Assembly (NCBI GenBank): GCA_036563615.1
Contig: DATCMB010000019.1
Coordinates: 124,001-188,000, forward strand
Direction: 5' to 3'
Length of the DNA stretch: 64,000 nt
Source: Candidatus Binatia bacterium
Lineage (GTDB): Bacteria > Desulfobacterota > Binatia > UBA12015
Shown here one piece after another: positions 37,449-46,219 of the stretch; within the stretch, counting starts at the first letter, position 1, and every line of letters starts with the position of its first letter. The position numbers were made by a program, and so were the translations under genes. The notes beneath the pieces are model-generated. The model did not search any database and had not been told where the DNA came from. It was given only the letters and a program-made list of their open reading frames with translations.

Positions 37449-37677
37449 GCTGTGGCGCTATCACGGGAGTCGCGCGCTGGTCGATATGGCTTTTTGCCAC
37501 ACCGGCAATTCTGTGCGCACCCACGCACGCCTGAGCACCGCGAGCGCGCCACGACGAACGGCGCGCGACGCAGGACGGCGCCCGCACCACGCAGCACGGC
37601 CCCGCACCACGCAGCACGGGCCCCGCGCCGCGAGCGCATCTCGACGCCGCCGGACGCGGCGTCTACAGAAGCGCACG
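37449..37677. other. Divergent intergenic region between fused synthase and MFS exporter
   Basis: About 230 bp. It holds a less GC-rich patch (GATATGGCTTTTTGCC, about 37483-37498) and a tandem 20 bp repeat. TACAGA (37664-37669) lies 8 nt before the MFS ATG, consistent with a leaderless start. Confidence 0.4.
37581..37620. repeat. Tandem 20 bp repeat, two copies
   Basis: CCCGCACCACGCAGCACGGC (37581-37600) is followed directly by the same 20-mer with one change at the last base (37601-37620). It lies in the intergenic region upstream of the MFS gene. No function is evident; slippage is the simplest origin. Confidence 0.85.
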
Positions 37678-38883
37678 ATGTCGACCTCGCCGCGCACCGA
37701 GCGCCTGAACCTCTGGATCGTGTGCGCCGCGCAGTTCCTCACCCTCGCCGGGATGACGGCGATCCTGCCGCTGCTGCCGCTCTACCTGCAGGACATCGGC
37801 GTCACCGACCGCGACGCGGTTCGCTACTGGACCGGCGTGCTGGGCTCGGCACCGTTCATCGTCGCCGTGTTCGCGACGCCGGTTTGGGGCACGTTCGCCG
37901 ATCGCGTCGGGCACAAGCCGATGGTGGTGCGCTCGGTGTTCGGCATCGCGCTCGCGACGACCGGCATGGGCTTCGCGAACTCGGCGCTCGCGCTGCTCGG
38001 CTGGCGCGCGCTGCAGGGCGCGGTGAGCGGCGTGTTTCCCGCCGCGGTCGCGCTGCTCTCGGCGAGCACGCCGCCCGCGCGGGTCGGGCGTGCGCTCGCG
38101 ATGCTGCAGAGCGCGCGCGCCGCGGGCAGCCTCTCGGGTCCATTGATCGGCGGCGTCATCGCCGACCTGGTCGGCATGCGCGCGCTCTTCTTCGGCGTCG
38201 GCGCGCTCGCCGCGACCGCCGGCCTCGTGTGCGCGATGGTGCTCGAGGAGCCGCGTCGCGAGGCCGCCGCGGCGCACGCGTCGCACGCGTCGCGGATCAG
38301 GCTCGCGCAGCTCGTCCGCGACCGCGGGACGCTCGCGCTGCTCGCGCTCGTCGTGCTCTTCCAGGTGATGATCATGGCGTCGTGGCCGACGCTCGCGCTG
38401 TTCGTCGAGAAGCTCGGCGTGCCGCGCGACGCGGTCGCGACCACCACGGGCTCCGTGATCTTCGTCGCCGGCGTGCCGGCGATGTTCATCAGCACCGCGT
38501 GGGCGCGGCTCGGCGGGCGTCACGGCGTCGAGCGGGTGATGCTCCTGTCGCTGGTGCTCTCCGGGCTCGCGTACGCGGCGGTCGGCTTCCTCGCGCGCCG
38601 GGTCGAGGTGCTGTTCGTGCTGCGGCTGCTCTCCGGCGTGTCGGTCGCGGGCTTCATTCCGCTCGTGTTCCAGCTGATCGGCTCGCGCGCGCCGGAGAGC
38701 GCGCGCGGTCGCATGGCGGGTCTCGGCTCGACCGCGATGATGATCGGCAACGTGATCGGACCGCTGCTCGGTGGCTGGCTCGCCGTGCACCTCGATCTCG
38801 CGGCGACGTTCTGGGTGCCGGGGCTCGCGATCGCCGCGGTCGGCATCGCGTTCGCGGCAGCGAGAGCCGGGCGCTCGGCGTGA
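37678..38883 (+). CDS. MFS transporter (multidrug-efflux type)
   Basis: 401 aa, 12 predicted helices. MFS loop motif A is GTFADRVGHKPMVVRS (GxxxDRxGxKPxxxR) between helices 2 and 3, and LQGAVSGVFPAAVALLS, FIPLVFQLIGSRAPESARGRMAG follow. The pattern fits the MdtG/TetA-like drug:H+ antiporter branch. Substrate unknown. The start at 37678 is the first Met of the MFS-like sequence; the open frame upstream is unlike a protein. Confidence 0.86.
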   Translation: MSTSPRTERLNLWIVCAAQFLTLAGMTAILPLLPLYLQDIGVTDRDAVRYWTGVLGSAPFIVAVFATPVWGTFADRVGHKPMVVRSVFGIALATTGMGFANSALALLGWRALQGAVSGVFPAAVALLSASTPPARVGRALAMLQSARAAGSLSGPLIGGVIADLVGMRALFFGVGALAATAGLVCAMVLEEPRREAAAAHASHASRIRLAQLVRDRGTLALLALVVLFQVMIMASWPTLALFVEKLGVPRDAVATTTGSVIFVAGVPAMFISTAWARLGGRHGVERVMLLSLVLSGLAYAAVGFLARRVEVLFVLRLLSGVSVAGFIPLVFQLIGSRAPESARGRMAGLGSTAMMIGNVIGPLLGGWLAVHLDLAATFWVPGLAIAAVGIAFAAARAGRSA

Positions 38884-39013
38884 CGTCGCAGCGAGCGCTT
38901 TGCCGGTCGCTGCGCGCCGCGCGGCACGCGACCGTTCCTTCGCGCGGGCGGCATTGAGTCGAGGCGCGCGCTCTCGCATCCTCGCTGCTCGAGACCACCG
39001 GGGGAGGGCGGAG

Positions 39014-40852
39014 ATGAGGGCGATCTCGGGCGTGGTGCTGGGGCTGCTGCTCGCGAGCGCGAGCGTCGCGCACGCCGCGGACTACTGGGTGAGAAACGGC
39101 GGCAACGACGCGAACGACGGCCTGTCGATCGCGACCGCGTGGGCGACGCTCGTGCACGCCGCGACCAGGGTCGCTCCCGGCGACACGGTGCACGTCCTCG
39201 ACGGCGACTATCAGGGTTTCTACTTGACGCGCTCGGGCGCTCCGGGCGCGCCGATCACCTTCCGCGCCGAGGGACCGAACGTCCGCATCACCGCGAACAA
39301 CCCGATCACGCCCGACGGCATCAACCTCGAGGGCGCGTCGCACGTCGTGATCGACGGCTTCGTCGTCAACGAGCGCACGCGCGCCGGCATCCGCGCCGTG
39401 CTCGGCTCGCACGTCACGGTGCGCAACTGCAAGCTCGGCTGGAACGGGCGCTGGGGAATCTTGACGGGCTTCGTCGACGACTTCGTCGCCGAGCACAACG
39501 AGGCGCACCACTCGCAGATCGAGCACGGCATCTACGTGTCGAACAGCTCCGACCGCCCGATCGTGCGCAACAACCTCATCTGGTCGAACAACGCGAACGG
39601 CATCCACTTCAACGGCGACGCGAGCCTCGGCGGCGACGGCCTGATCGAGGACGCGCTCGTCGAGGGCAACGTCATCTGGGACAACGGACGCGGCGGCGGC
39701 TCGGGCATCAACATGGACGGCGGGACGCGGAGCACGATCCGCAACAACCTGCTGTTCGACAACCACGCGAGCGGCATCAGCCTCTACCGCATCGACGCGA
39801 GCGCCGGCGCGAAGGACAACCTGGTGATCAACAACACGATCATCCAGGCGTCCGACGCGCGCTGGGCGATCAACATCAACAACGGCTCGACCGGCAACAC
39901 GCTGCACAACAACATCCTCTACAGCTTCCACTCGTTCCGCGGCGTGATCTCGATCGACGCCTCGAGCCGGCCGGGCTTCTCGTCGGACTACAACAGCGTC
40001 ATGAGCCGCTTCAGCGCGGACGGCGGCGACACCATCGTCTCGCTCGCCGCTTGGCAGGCGCTCGGCTACGACGTGCACTCGTTCGTCGCGACGCCCGCGC
40101 AGCACTTCGTCGCGCCGGGCAGCGACTTCCACCTCTTGCCGACGAGCCCCGCGGTCGACGCCGGCACGGCGAGCGGCGCGCCGACGGTCGACCTCGACGG
40201 TGCGCCACGTCCGGTCGGAGCGGGCGTCGACGTCGGCGCCTACGAGCTGCAGCTCGCGCAGTGCGGCGACGGCGACCTCGATCCGGGCGAGGAGTGCGAG
40301 AGCGACGACGACTGCGCGGCGGGCGCGACCTGCGCGGGCTGCACGTGCAGCGAGCCGCCGACGCCGGCGGTGTGCGAGAGCGGTCCGCTCGCGACGAAGC
40401 CGGTCCTCGTCCTGCGCGGCTCGCCGTTCTCGCTGACCTTCGCCGGGCAGGCGATCGTCCCGAAGCCGTGGAGCGGCGTCAATCCAAGCATCAATGGCGT
40501 GCGCGTCGTCGTCGCCGATGCGGACGGCGTGCGCTACGACGTCACCGTCCCCGGCGGCGAGCGCTGGACCGTGAACGCGGCCGGGACGCGCTGGCTTTAC
40601 CGCGATCCGAAGGGCACCGTCGACGGGATCGTGCGCGTCGTGGTGCACGACCGCTCGCGCAAGGCGGACGGGCTCCTCGACTGGCGCGTGGTCGCGAAGC
40701 ATCGGGAAGCCGTCGAGATGCCCGACCCGGCGTCGGCGACCGCCGCGATCGTGCTCGGCGCCGAGGACGAGTGCGCACGCGCGGCGTGGAATCCGCCGGG
40801 CGGCGCGCGGCCGCGCTGCCAGCTGCAGCGCGTGCGGGTCGCGTGCCGGTGA
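39014..40852 (+). CDS. Secreted right-handed parallel beta-helix protein
   Basis: 612 aa with a signal peptide (ISGVVLGLLLASASVAHA, cleaved before Ala-Asp). The mature start DYWVRNGGNDANDGLSIATAWATLVHAA is the common entry of parallel beta-helix/pectate-lyase-like enzymes. Residues ~70-330 have the NN-rich rungs (VRNNLIWSNNANGIHF; RNNLLFDNHASGISLYR; LHNNILYSF) of a beta-helix, followed by VDAGTA...DLDGAPRPVGAGVDVGAYE, the standard capping end. Then a Cys-rich segment (GDGDLDPGEECESDDDCAAG...CAGCTC) of myxobacterial type, and a C-terminal beta domain of unknown type. It is probably an extracellular polysaccharide-binding or -cleaving protein; catalytic residues are not recognised. A purine-rich GGGGAGGG lies upstream. 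Confidence 0.85.
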   Translation: MRAISGVVLGLLLASASVAHAADYWVRNGGNDANDGLSIATAWATLVHAATRVAPGDTVHVLDGDYQGFYLTRSGAPGAPITFRAEGPNVRITANNPITPDGINLEGASHVVIDGFVVNERTRAGIRAVLGSHVTVRNCKLGWNGRWGILTGFVDDFVAEHNEAHHSQIEHGIYVSNSSDRPIVRNNLIWSNNANGIHFNGDASLGGDGLIEDALVEGNVIWDNGRGGGSGINMDGGTRSTIRNNLLFDNHASGISLYRIDASAGAKDNLVINNTIIQASDARWAININNGSTGNTLHNNILYSFHSFRGVISIDASSRPGFSSDYNSVMSRFSADGGDTIVSLAAWQALGYDVHSFVATPAQHFVAPGSDFHLLPTSPAVDAGTASGAPTVDLDGAPRPVGAGVDVGAYELQLAQCGDGDLDPGEECESDDDCAAGATCAGCTCSEPPTPAVCESGPLATKPVLVLRGSPFSLTFAGQAIVPKPWSGVNPSINGVRVVVADADGVRYDVTVPGGERWTVNAAGTRWLYRDPKGTVDGIVRVVVHDRSRKADGLLDWRVVAKHREAVEMPDPASATAAIVLGAEDECARAAWNPPGGARPRCQLQRVRVACR

Positions 40853-40903
40853 GCGTCGCGGACGTGCGCTGCGCGCGCGCCGCGGCGCAGCAAAGCGCGC
40901 AGA

Positions 40904-41317
40904 TCAGCTCGCCCGCGGGCGGAACTTCGGCAGCGTGACCTCGGGGCTCAGCTCCTCGAAGGTGACCTCGACCGGCATGCCGATCGTGATCTTCTCGCGC
41001 GGGCAGTCGACGAGGTTCGACAGCACCCGCACGCCCTCCTCGAGCTCGACCACCACCACCGGGTACGGGACCTCGGTCGCGAAGCCGGGGTGGTAGATCT
41101 GGTGCATCACGTAGAAGCTGTAGACCTCTCCGCGCCCCGAGACCTTCGTCCAGTCGGCGTTGCGCGACCAGCAGCGGCTGCATACCTCGCGCGGCGGAAA
41201 GCGGAGCAAGCCGCAGTCGGTGCAGCGCTGCACCACGAGCTCGCCGCGCTTGGCGGCCTCGAAGAACGGCGCCAGCTCTTCGGTGACGCGCGGAACGGGC
41301 TTGGCGATCGCGTTCAT
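40904..41317 (-). CDS. DUF35 (OB-fold plus zinc ribbon) thiolase partner protein
   Basis: 137 aa. The zinc ribbon CTDCGLLRFPPREVCSRC lies at residues ~32-49 (two CxxC knuckles), followed by an OB-fold: GRGEVYSFYVMHQIYHPGF, PYPVVVVELEEGVRVLSNLVD and IGMPVEVTFEE. DUF35 proteins bind acyl-CoA and pair with thiolase-like enzymes (for example ChsH2 with Ltp2 in steroid side-chain degradation). The thiolase gene lies immediately upstream, its stop 2 nt before this start, so the pair is cotranscribed. Confidence 0.92.
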   Translation of the reverse strand: MNAIAKPVPRVTEELAPFFEAAKRGELVVQRCTDCGLLRFPPREVCSRCWSRNADWTKVSGRGEVYSFYVMHQIYHPGFATEVPYPVVVVELEEGVRVLSNLVDCPREKITIGMPVEVTFEELSPEVTLPKFRPRAS

Positions 41318-41319
41318 GC

Positions 41320-42501
41320 TCAGCTCGGGTGCTTCGAGAGCAGCAGCGTCGCGTGCGTCGACAGCACGCCGCCGTTGCCGCTCACCAGACAGAGATCGTT
41401 CTTCTCGACTTGACGCGCGCCGCCCTGGCCGCGCAGCTGGATGACGGCCTCGCTGATCGGCGTCATGCCCCACATGTAGAACGACGAGAGCTGCCCGCCG
41501 CCCGTGTTGACCGGCAGCGAGCCGCCGGGAGCGATGCGTCCGTCGGCGACGAACGGTCCGCCCTCGCCCTTCTTGCAGAAGCCGTAGTCCTCGAGCGTCA
41601 CCAGCACGGTGAAGGTGTAGCAATCGTAGATCTCGCAGAAGTCGACGTCCGCGAGCGTCGCGCCGGCCATCTCGAAGGCGGTCTTCGCGGCGATGGGTGC
41701 GCCCGACGTGAGCGTCTCGATCGGATCGCCGCCCGGATGCCCCTGACCCATGCCGAGGACGTACACCGGCGGCTGACGCAGCGAGCGCGCGCGCTCGGCG
41801 CTCGTGACGATCACCGCGAGCCCGCCGTTCGACACGAGGCAGCAGTCGAGCAGGTGGAACGGCTCCGCCACCCAGCGCGACGCGTGGTACTCCTCGAGCG
41901 TCAGCGGCTTGCCGTAGAACTGCGCGCGCGGGTTGCCCTGCGCCCAGGCGCGCTCGGCGACCGCGATGGCGCCGAGGTGGTCGTTGGTCGTGCCGTAGCG
42001 GTGCATGTGACGCTGCGCGACCAGCGCGTAGAGGCCGTTCACGCCGAACGCGCCGTACGCGGCGTTGAGGTCGCCGGCGAAGGCGTAGGCGCCCGACGAG
42101 CCGGAGCCCGAGCCCTTCTCGCCCGCGGGCCGCGGCGGCTTGAGCGGCGCGTCGGAGAACACGCACGCGACGTTCGTCGCGAGCCCGGCCTCGATCGCGA
42201 GCGCCGCCTGCATGATCATCGCGCCGGCGGTCGCGCCGCCGAGGTTCATCGCCGCCGACAGACGCAGGTCCTTGAGACCGAGCGCTTGCTGCAGCGCGAA
42301 CGAGCCCATGGTCGCGGCCTGGCCCCAGGTGAGCCCGGGGTTGACCAGCAGACCGTCGAGGTCCTGCGCCTCGAGACCTGCGTCCTCGAGCGCGAGCCGC
42401 ACCGCTTCGACCGCGAAGCCGACCGCGCTCGGGCCGTACACCTTGCCCTGCTCGGTGATGCCGAGCCCGGCGATCGCGACCTTTGCCGTTCGGGACGCCA
42501 T
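41320..42501 (-). CDS. Thiolase-like (SCP-x/Ltp2-type) acyl-CoA enzyme
   Basis: 393 aa. Thiolase fold: AIAGLGITEQGKVYG, EAVRLALEDAGLEAQDLDGLLV, LSAAMNLGGATAGAMIMQAALAIEAG, then CEIYDCYTFTVLVTLEDYGFCKKGEGGPF and C-terminal VNTGGGQLSSFYMWGM and LVSGNGGVLSTHATLLLS. The nucleophilic Cys expected near 'GGxxxG' in condensing thiolases is not present in AAMNLGGATAGA. Ltp2-type retro-aldolases also lack it and need a DUF35 partner, which is encoded next to this gene. I therefore infer a retro-aldolase or other non-condensing acyl-CoA step, rather than classical thiolysis. The promoter-like boxes upstream suggest a leaderless message. Confidence 0.88.
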   Translation of the reverse strand: MASRTAKVAIAGLGITEQGKVYGPSAVGFAVEAVRLALEDAGLEAQDLDGLLVNPGLTWGQAATMGSFALQQALGLKDLRLSAAMNLGGATAGAMIMQAALAIEAGLATNVACVFSDAPLKPPRPAGEKGSGSGSSGAYAFAGDLNAAYGAFGVNGLYALVAQRHMHRYGTTNDHLGAIAVAERAWAQGNPRAQFYGKPLTLEEYHASRWVAEPFHLLDCCLVSNGGLAVIVTSAERARSLRQPPVYVLGMGQGHPGGDPIETLTSGAPIAAKTAFEMAGATLADVDFCEIYDCYTFTVLVTLEDYGFCKKGEGGPFVADGRIAPGGSLPVNTGGGQLSSFYMWGMTPISEAVIQLRGQGGARQVEKNDLCLVSGNGGVLSTHATLLLSKHPS

Positions 42502-42507
42502 GTGCGC

Positions 42508-42537
42508 GTTGTACGGAAGCGATGACCCCGATCTCAA
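42508..42537 (-). promoter_or_regulatory. Promoter of the thiolase/DUF35 operon
   Basis: On the minus strand TTGAGA (42537-42532), 18 bp, TACAAC (42513-42508), then only 6 nt to the ATG at 42501. No Shine-Dalgarno fits in the gap, so the message should be leaderless. Confidence 0.55.
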
Positions 42538-42556
42538 GCAGCGGCGTCGCGAGGCG

Positions 42557-43432
42557 ATGAGCGCTCTGCGGATCAGCATCGAGCTGCCGGTCCACGGCGT
42601 CACCTTCGCGCAGGTGCGCGAGCTCGCGCGCGCCTGCGAAGCGGCTGGGCTCGACGGCGTCTGGGTGCCGGATCATCTCGTGTCGCTGCGTCCCGACGGC
42701 GAAACGCCGCTCGAGTGCACGACGCTGCTCGCAGCGCTCGCCGCGACGACGACGCTGCGCATCGGACCGCTCGTGCTCGCGCTGCCGCTGCGCGCGCACG
42801 CGCTGCTCGCGCTGCAGATGCGGACGCTCGCCGCGCTGGCGCCGGGGCGACTGGTGCTCGGCGTCGGGCTCGGCGGCTTCACCTACCGTCGCGCGGCACG
42901 TGCGCTCGGCGTCACCGCGCGCGACGACGCCGAGCGCGCCGCCACGCTCGCCGACGACGTCGCGCGGCTGCGCGCATCCGTGCAGGAGGACGCGGCGCAG
43001 CCGGTGCCGGTCTGGCTCGGCGGACGCTCGCGCGCCGTCCTCGACGCGGCCGCACGGGTCGCGGACGGCTGGAACTGTCCGTTCGTCGCCGAGCTCGAGG
43101 CGCGCAGCCGCGAGCTCGATCGGGCGTGCGCCGCCGCGGGTCGCGACCCCGCGACGCTCACGCGCTCGGTCTACTGCCTCGCGGCGCTCGCGGAGAGCGA
43201 CGCCGAAGCGCGCCGACGTGCCGACGCGGCGCGCACGATGACGCGGCTCTTCGGCGACCTCGAGCGCGCGCACGTCTTCGGCACGCCGCCGCGCGCGCTC
43301 GCGCGCCTGCGGGAGCTACGGGCGCTCGGCGTGAGCGAGGTCGTGCTGCACATCGCCGGCGACCACGCGAGCAAGCTCGACGCGGTCGCGCTGCTCGCGC
43401 GCGACGTCCTGCCCGCGCTGCGCGCCGGCTGA
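42557..43432 (+). CDS. LLM-class (probably F420-dependent) oxidoreductase
   Basis: 291 aa. Luciferase-like monooxygenase fold: ISIELPVHGVTFAQVRELARACEAAGLDGVWVPDHL at the start, LRIGPLVLALPLRAHALLALQMRTLAALAPGRLVLGVGLGG, PVPVWLGGRSRAVLDAAARVADGWNC (the substrate-channel 'GG' and 'ADGWN') and GVSEVVLHIAGD. Members use F420 or FMNH2. It is divergent from the thiolase/DUF35 pair with only 55 bp between them, which suggests a common acyl-CoA or lipid-like pathway. The ATG at 42557 is chosen because the open frame further upstream is the antisense of the thiolase; GAGG lies 2-3 nt before it. Confidence 0.85.
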   Translation: MSALRISIELPVHGVTFAQVRELARACEAAGLDGVWVPDHLVSLRPDGETPLECTTLLAALAATTTLRIGPLVLALPLRAHALLALQMRTLAALAPGRLVLGVGLGGFTYRRAARALGVTARDDAERAATLADDVARLRASVQEDAAQPVPVWLGGRSRAVLDAAARVADGWNCPFVAELEARSRELDRACAAAGRDPATLTRSVYCLAALAESDAEARRRADAARTMTRLFGDLERAHVFGTPPRALARLRELRALGVSEVVLHIAGDHASKLDAVALLARDVLPALRAG

Positions 43433-43516
43433 GTCGCGTCCGCCGCGCGACACGCGCCGAGCTCCGCCGCGCCCGCCGGGTGACATCCCGCCCGCGAGCT
43501 CACGGCGTCTGCCGAG

Positions 43517-44746
43517 CTACGCCCCGAGCAGCCACAGCCACGCGCCGGCGATCGCCAGCGTCGCGAGCGTCACCGGCACGCCGACCCGCGCGTGCGTGCG
43601 CCAGTCGATCTCGAGCCCGGTCCGCGACGCCTGCTCGAGCACGATGATGTTCGCGATGCTGCCGACGACGATCAGGTTGCCGGCGAGCGTGCTCGACAGC
43701 GCCAGCACCGGGCCCGCGAGCGGATCGGTCGCCGCCGGCAGCAGCAGCATCACCGCAGGGACGTTCGACACCAGGTTCGAGAGCGTCGCCGCGACGACGA
43801 AGAGCCAGCCCGGCTCGCGCAGGTCGAGGCCGACCGCCGCCGCTTCGTGCACCATCGCGGCCGCGGCGCCGCTCGCGCTGAATGCGTGATTGACGACGAA
43901 GAGCCCGATGAACAGCACCAGCAGGTGCCAGTCGACGAGCGCGAGCTGGGCGCGCGACGCCGTTCGCCGGCTGACGAGCAGGATGCCGGCGCCGGTCAGC
44001 GCGACGAGCTCGCGCGGCAGCTCGGTGAAGAGGAAGAGCAACACGATGCCTCCGAGCACGAGCAGACCCTTCGTGCTCTGCCAGGCGTCGAAGCGCACCT
44101 GCAGCGCGCGCGCCTGCTTGGTGGCGTCCGGCAGCGGCGCCGCGTTCCAGCGCCCTCCGTAGAGCGCGCGGATCACCAGCCACACGACGCCGAGACCGAG
44201 CAGCACCGGCACGGACGCGTCGAGCAAGTAGCCCGCGAACGACAGCCCGAGCCTTTGTCCGAGCAGCATGTTCTGCGGGTTGCCGATCAGCGTCGCCGCC
44301 GAGCCGACGTTGGCGGCGCAGGCGAGCGCGAGCAGGAACGGCACCGGATCGAGCTTGCGCCGCGCGCACACCTCGATCAGCACCGGCGTCATCGCGAGGC
44401 AGACGATGTCGTTCACCAGCACCGCCGACAGGGCGCCGGCGAGCACGATCACCAGCGCGAGCAGTCGCTCGGGCGACGTCTGGTGCAGCGTGAGGCGCCG
44501 CGTGACGAGACCGTAGAAGCCGCCCTGACGGAGCTGCGCCGAGACGATCATCAGCCCGAAGAGCAGCGCGATCGTCTCCACGTCGACCGCCTGCCAGGCC
44601 TCGTCGACGCCGACGCGCTCGGTTGCGAGCAGCGCGATCGCGCCGAGCAGCGCGATCCCGGTGCGGTCGATCAGCAGGCCCGGCACGCCGCCCGCGAGCA
44701 TGCCGAGATAGACCAGCGCGAAGATGGTCAGGCCCGTGGCGTCCAC
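43517..44746 (-). CDS. ArsB/NhaD-superfamily anion permease (SLC13-like)
   Basis: 409 aa, GTG start, about 11 hydrophobic helices. Landmarks: GVPGLLIDRTGIALLGAIALLA, ALSAVLVNDIVCLAMTPVLIEV (an N-D in the first half), CAANVGSAATLIGNPQNMLLG (the conserved GNPxN anion motif) and the mirror half VAATLSNLVSNVPAVMLLLP (NLVSNVPAV). This two-repeat pattern with 'NxxxxxP' hairpins is typical of the ArsB/NhaD and DASS-like ion transporters. The substrate may be an inorganic anion, a dicarboxylate or Na+; no ars or cit gene lies nearby. TAACTG lies 6 nt before the GTG, again leaderless-like. Confidence 0.85.
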   Translation of the reverse strand: MDATGLTIFALVYLGMLAGGVPGLLIDRTGIALLGAIALLATERVGVDEAWQAVDVETIALLFGLMIVSAQLRQGGFYGLVTRRLTLHQTSPERLLALVIVLAGALSAVLVNDIVCLAMTPVLIEVCARRKLDPVPFLLALACAANVGSAATLIGNPQNMLLGQRLGLSFAGYLLDASVPVLLGLGVVWLVIRALYGGRWNAAPLPDATKQARALQVRFDAWQSTKGLLVLGGIVLLFLFTELPRELVALTGAGILLVSRRTASRAQLALVDWHLLVLFIGLFVVNHAFSASGAAAAMVHEAAAVGLDLREPGWLFVVAATLSNLVSNVPAVMLLLPAATDPLAGPVLALSSTLAGNLIVVGSIANIIVLEQASRTGLEIDWRTHARVGVPVTLATLAIAGAWLWLLGA

Positions 44747-44872
44747 GCGCCGCAGTTAGCAGCGCACTGCGCTTTCCCGCTACGCTGCTATGCTCGGCGA
44801 CGCCCGCTTCCCTTCCGGTCGAGCCGATCGTTCACCGGAAGACGGGAGGCGGCCATGCAACTGGAGGATGCG
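44747..44872. other. Divergent region between anion permease and DUF4412-like protein
   Basis: 126 bp with two in-frame ATGs for the right-hand gene, at 44855 and 44873, each preceded by a GGAGG (44845-44849 and 44863-44867). Confidence 0.5.
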
Positions 44873-45775
44873 ATGACGCGTGCACGTAGCTGGTGGTTTG
44901 CGGTTCTGCTCGTGGGAGCGCTCGGGTTGCCGACGGCGGCCCGGGCGGGCGTCGTCATCGTGACGGAGAGCGAGGAGCCGGGCGATGCCGTCGGCAAGAG
45001 CGGGCAGCCGCCGGCCGCCTCCGCGAAGGCCGCGAACGACCCAGCGGCGAAGGACAAGCGTCGCCTGACGGGCCTTCTCTACGCGTCGGGCACGGACGTG
45101 CGCATGGAGGGCACGCGCACGGACGCCGACGAGAAGGAGTCCGGCACCGTTCTCTTCCGCGGCGCGAACGACACGCTGATCGTGATCGACGACCAGGAGA
45201 AGACCTACTTCGAGATCACCCGCGCCGACGCCAAGCGGCTCGCTTCGTCGCTCGAGTCGGCGCGCGCGCAGATCCGCGCCCAGATGGAGAACATGTCGGC
45301 CGAGGACCGCGCCGCGGTCGAGCAGGCGATGAAGGAGTTCGGCGGGCTCGGCAGCGCCGGGCAGAAGAAGGAGCCCGCGCCGCTCAAGGCGGTCGCCACC
45401 GGCAAGACGAGCTCCGTCGAGGGGCGCTCGTGCCGCGAGTTCGAGGTGCAGCGCGGCGGCAAGCGCATCGCCGAGGCCTGCGTCGCGTCGTGGAGCGACA
45501 CCGGGCTCAAGCCCGACGACCTCGTCGGCCTGCGCAAGCTCGCCGAGTTCCAGCGCGAGGTGCTCTCCGCGATGAACTGGGAGGGTCTCGAGGCCGCGCC
45601 CGGTGCCGAGGTGTTCGAGCTGCTCGACGAGGTCGGCGGCTTCCCGGTGCGCGTGCGTGCCACCGAGGACGGCGAGACGGTCGAGTTCCGCGTCAAGGAC
45701 ATCCAGCGCAAGGACATCGATCCGAAGCTGTTCCAGGTGCCCGCGGGCTACGAGCGCGCCGCGCTGCCCGGCTGA
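44873..45775 (+). CDS. Secreted DUF4412-like protein
   Basis: 300 aa from the ATG at 44873; the alternative at 44855 adds six residues and is equally well placed relative to a Shine-Dalgarno. Signal peptide (WWFAVLLVGALGLPTAARA), then a linker rich in Ala/Lys (residues ~20-50). The mature part has two beta-rich halves: GLLYASGTDVRMEGTRTD, GTVLFRGANDTLIVIDDQEKTYFEITRADAKRL, and a C-terminal ATGKTSSVEGRSCREFEVQRGGKRIAEACVASW with two Cys that may pair. 'LxxxNDTLIVIDDQEKTYFE' followed by 'G..CREFEV' is the usual pattern of DUF4412 periplasmic proteins. Function unknown. Confidence 0.75.
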   Translation: MTRARSWWFAVLLVGALGLPTAARAGVVIVTESEEPGDAVGKSGQPPAASAKAANDPAAKDKRRLTGLLYASGTDVRMEGTRTDADEKESGTVLFRGANDTLIVIDDQEKTYFEITRADAKRLASSLESARAQIRAQMENMSAEDRAAVEQAMKEFGGLGSAGQKKEPAPLKAVATGKTSSVEGRSCREFEVQRGGKRIAEACVASWSDTGLKPDDLVGLRKLAEFQREVLSAMNWEGLEAAPGAEVFELLDEVGGFPVRVRATEDGETVEFRVKDIQRKDIDPKLFQVPAGYERAALPG

Positions 45776-45904
45776 CGGAGCCTGCTTTTTGCGCACTGCC
45801 CGCGCATTGGGCAGCGCGCGCGGCGCGTCGAATCCGCGCGCTCAGCAACGACGGGCGGTTCGCGACGCCGCCGGCTGGCGCGACGCTTGCGCTAGGCGGC
45901 GGAC
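45776..45904. other. Short intergenic region
   Basis: 129 bp; TAGGCG (45893-45898) lies 6 nt before the next GTG. Nothing else is seen. Confidence 0.25.
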
Positions 45905-46153
45905 GTGCTGTCTGTGCTCCGTTTCGTCGTCGTCGTTCTCGCGCTGGCGCCGCTACGAGGGGTGGCCGAGGCCACCCCTCGTGCGGTCCCGGGTTGCCCG
46001 GGCTACGCGAGCTTGATGAGCGCGGCTGCCGACGCGCTCAGACAGGGCGACCAGCAGCAAGCGCTCGAGAAGCTGCGCGCGGCGCGCGAAGCGCTCGACC
46101 GCTGCAGCCGCGGCGCGAAGCCGCAGGACGAGGGCGTCGTCGCGGCGGGCTGA
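45905..46153 (+). CDS. Small secreted helical protein
   Basis: 82 aa, GTG start. Signal-peptide-like N-terminus (LSVLRFVVVVLALAPLRGVAEA), then one TPR-like hairpin: YASLMSAAADALRQGDQQQALEKLRAAREALDRC. The two Cys flank the hairpin (PGCPGY and DRCSRG), so they may form a disulfide. Too short to assign to a family; the helical hairpin suggests a protein-binding or chaperone-like role in the envelope, which is only inference. Confidence 0.55.
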   Translation: MLSVLRFVVVVLALAPLRGVAEATPRAVPGCPGYASLMSAAADALRQGDQQQALEKLRAAREALDRCSRGAKPQDEGVVAAG

Positions 46154-46219
46154 GCCGTCGCCGCGAGCGTACGCCTCCCCTCGGCGCGGTGCGCTCGCTT
46201 CGCGAAGGGTGAGCTCGGG

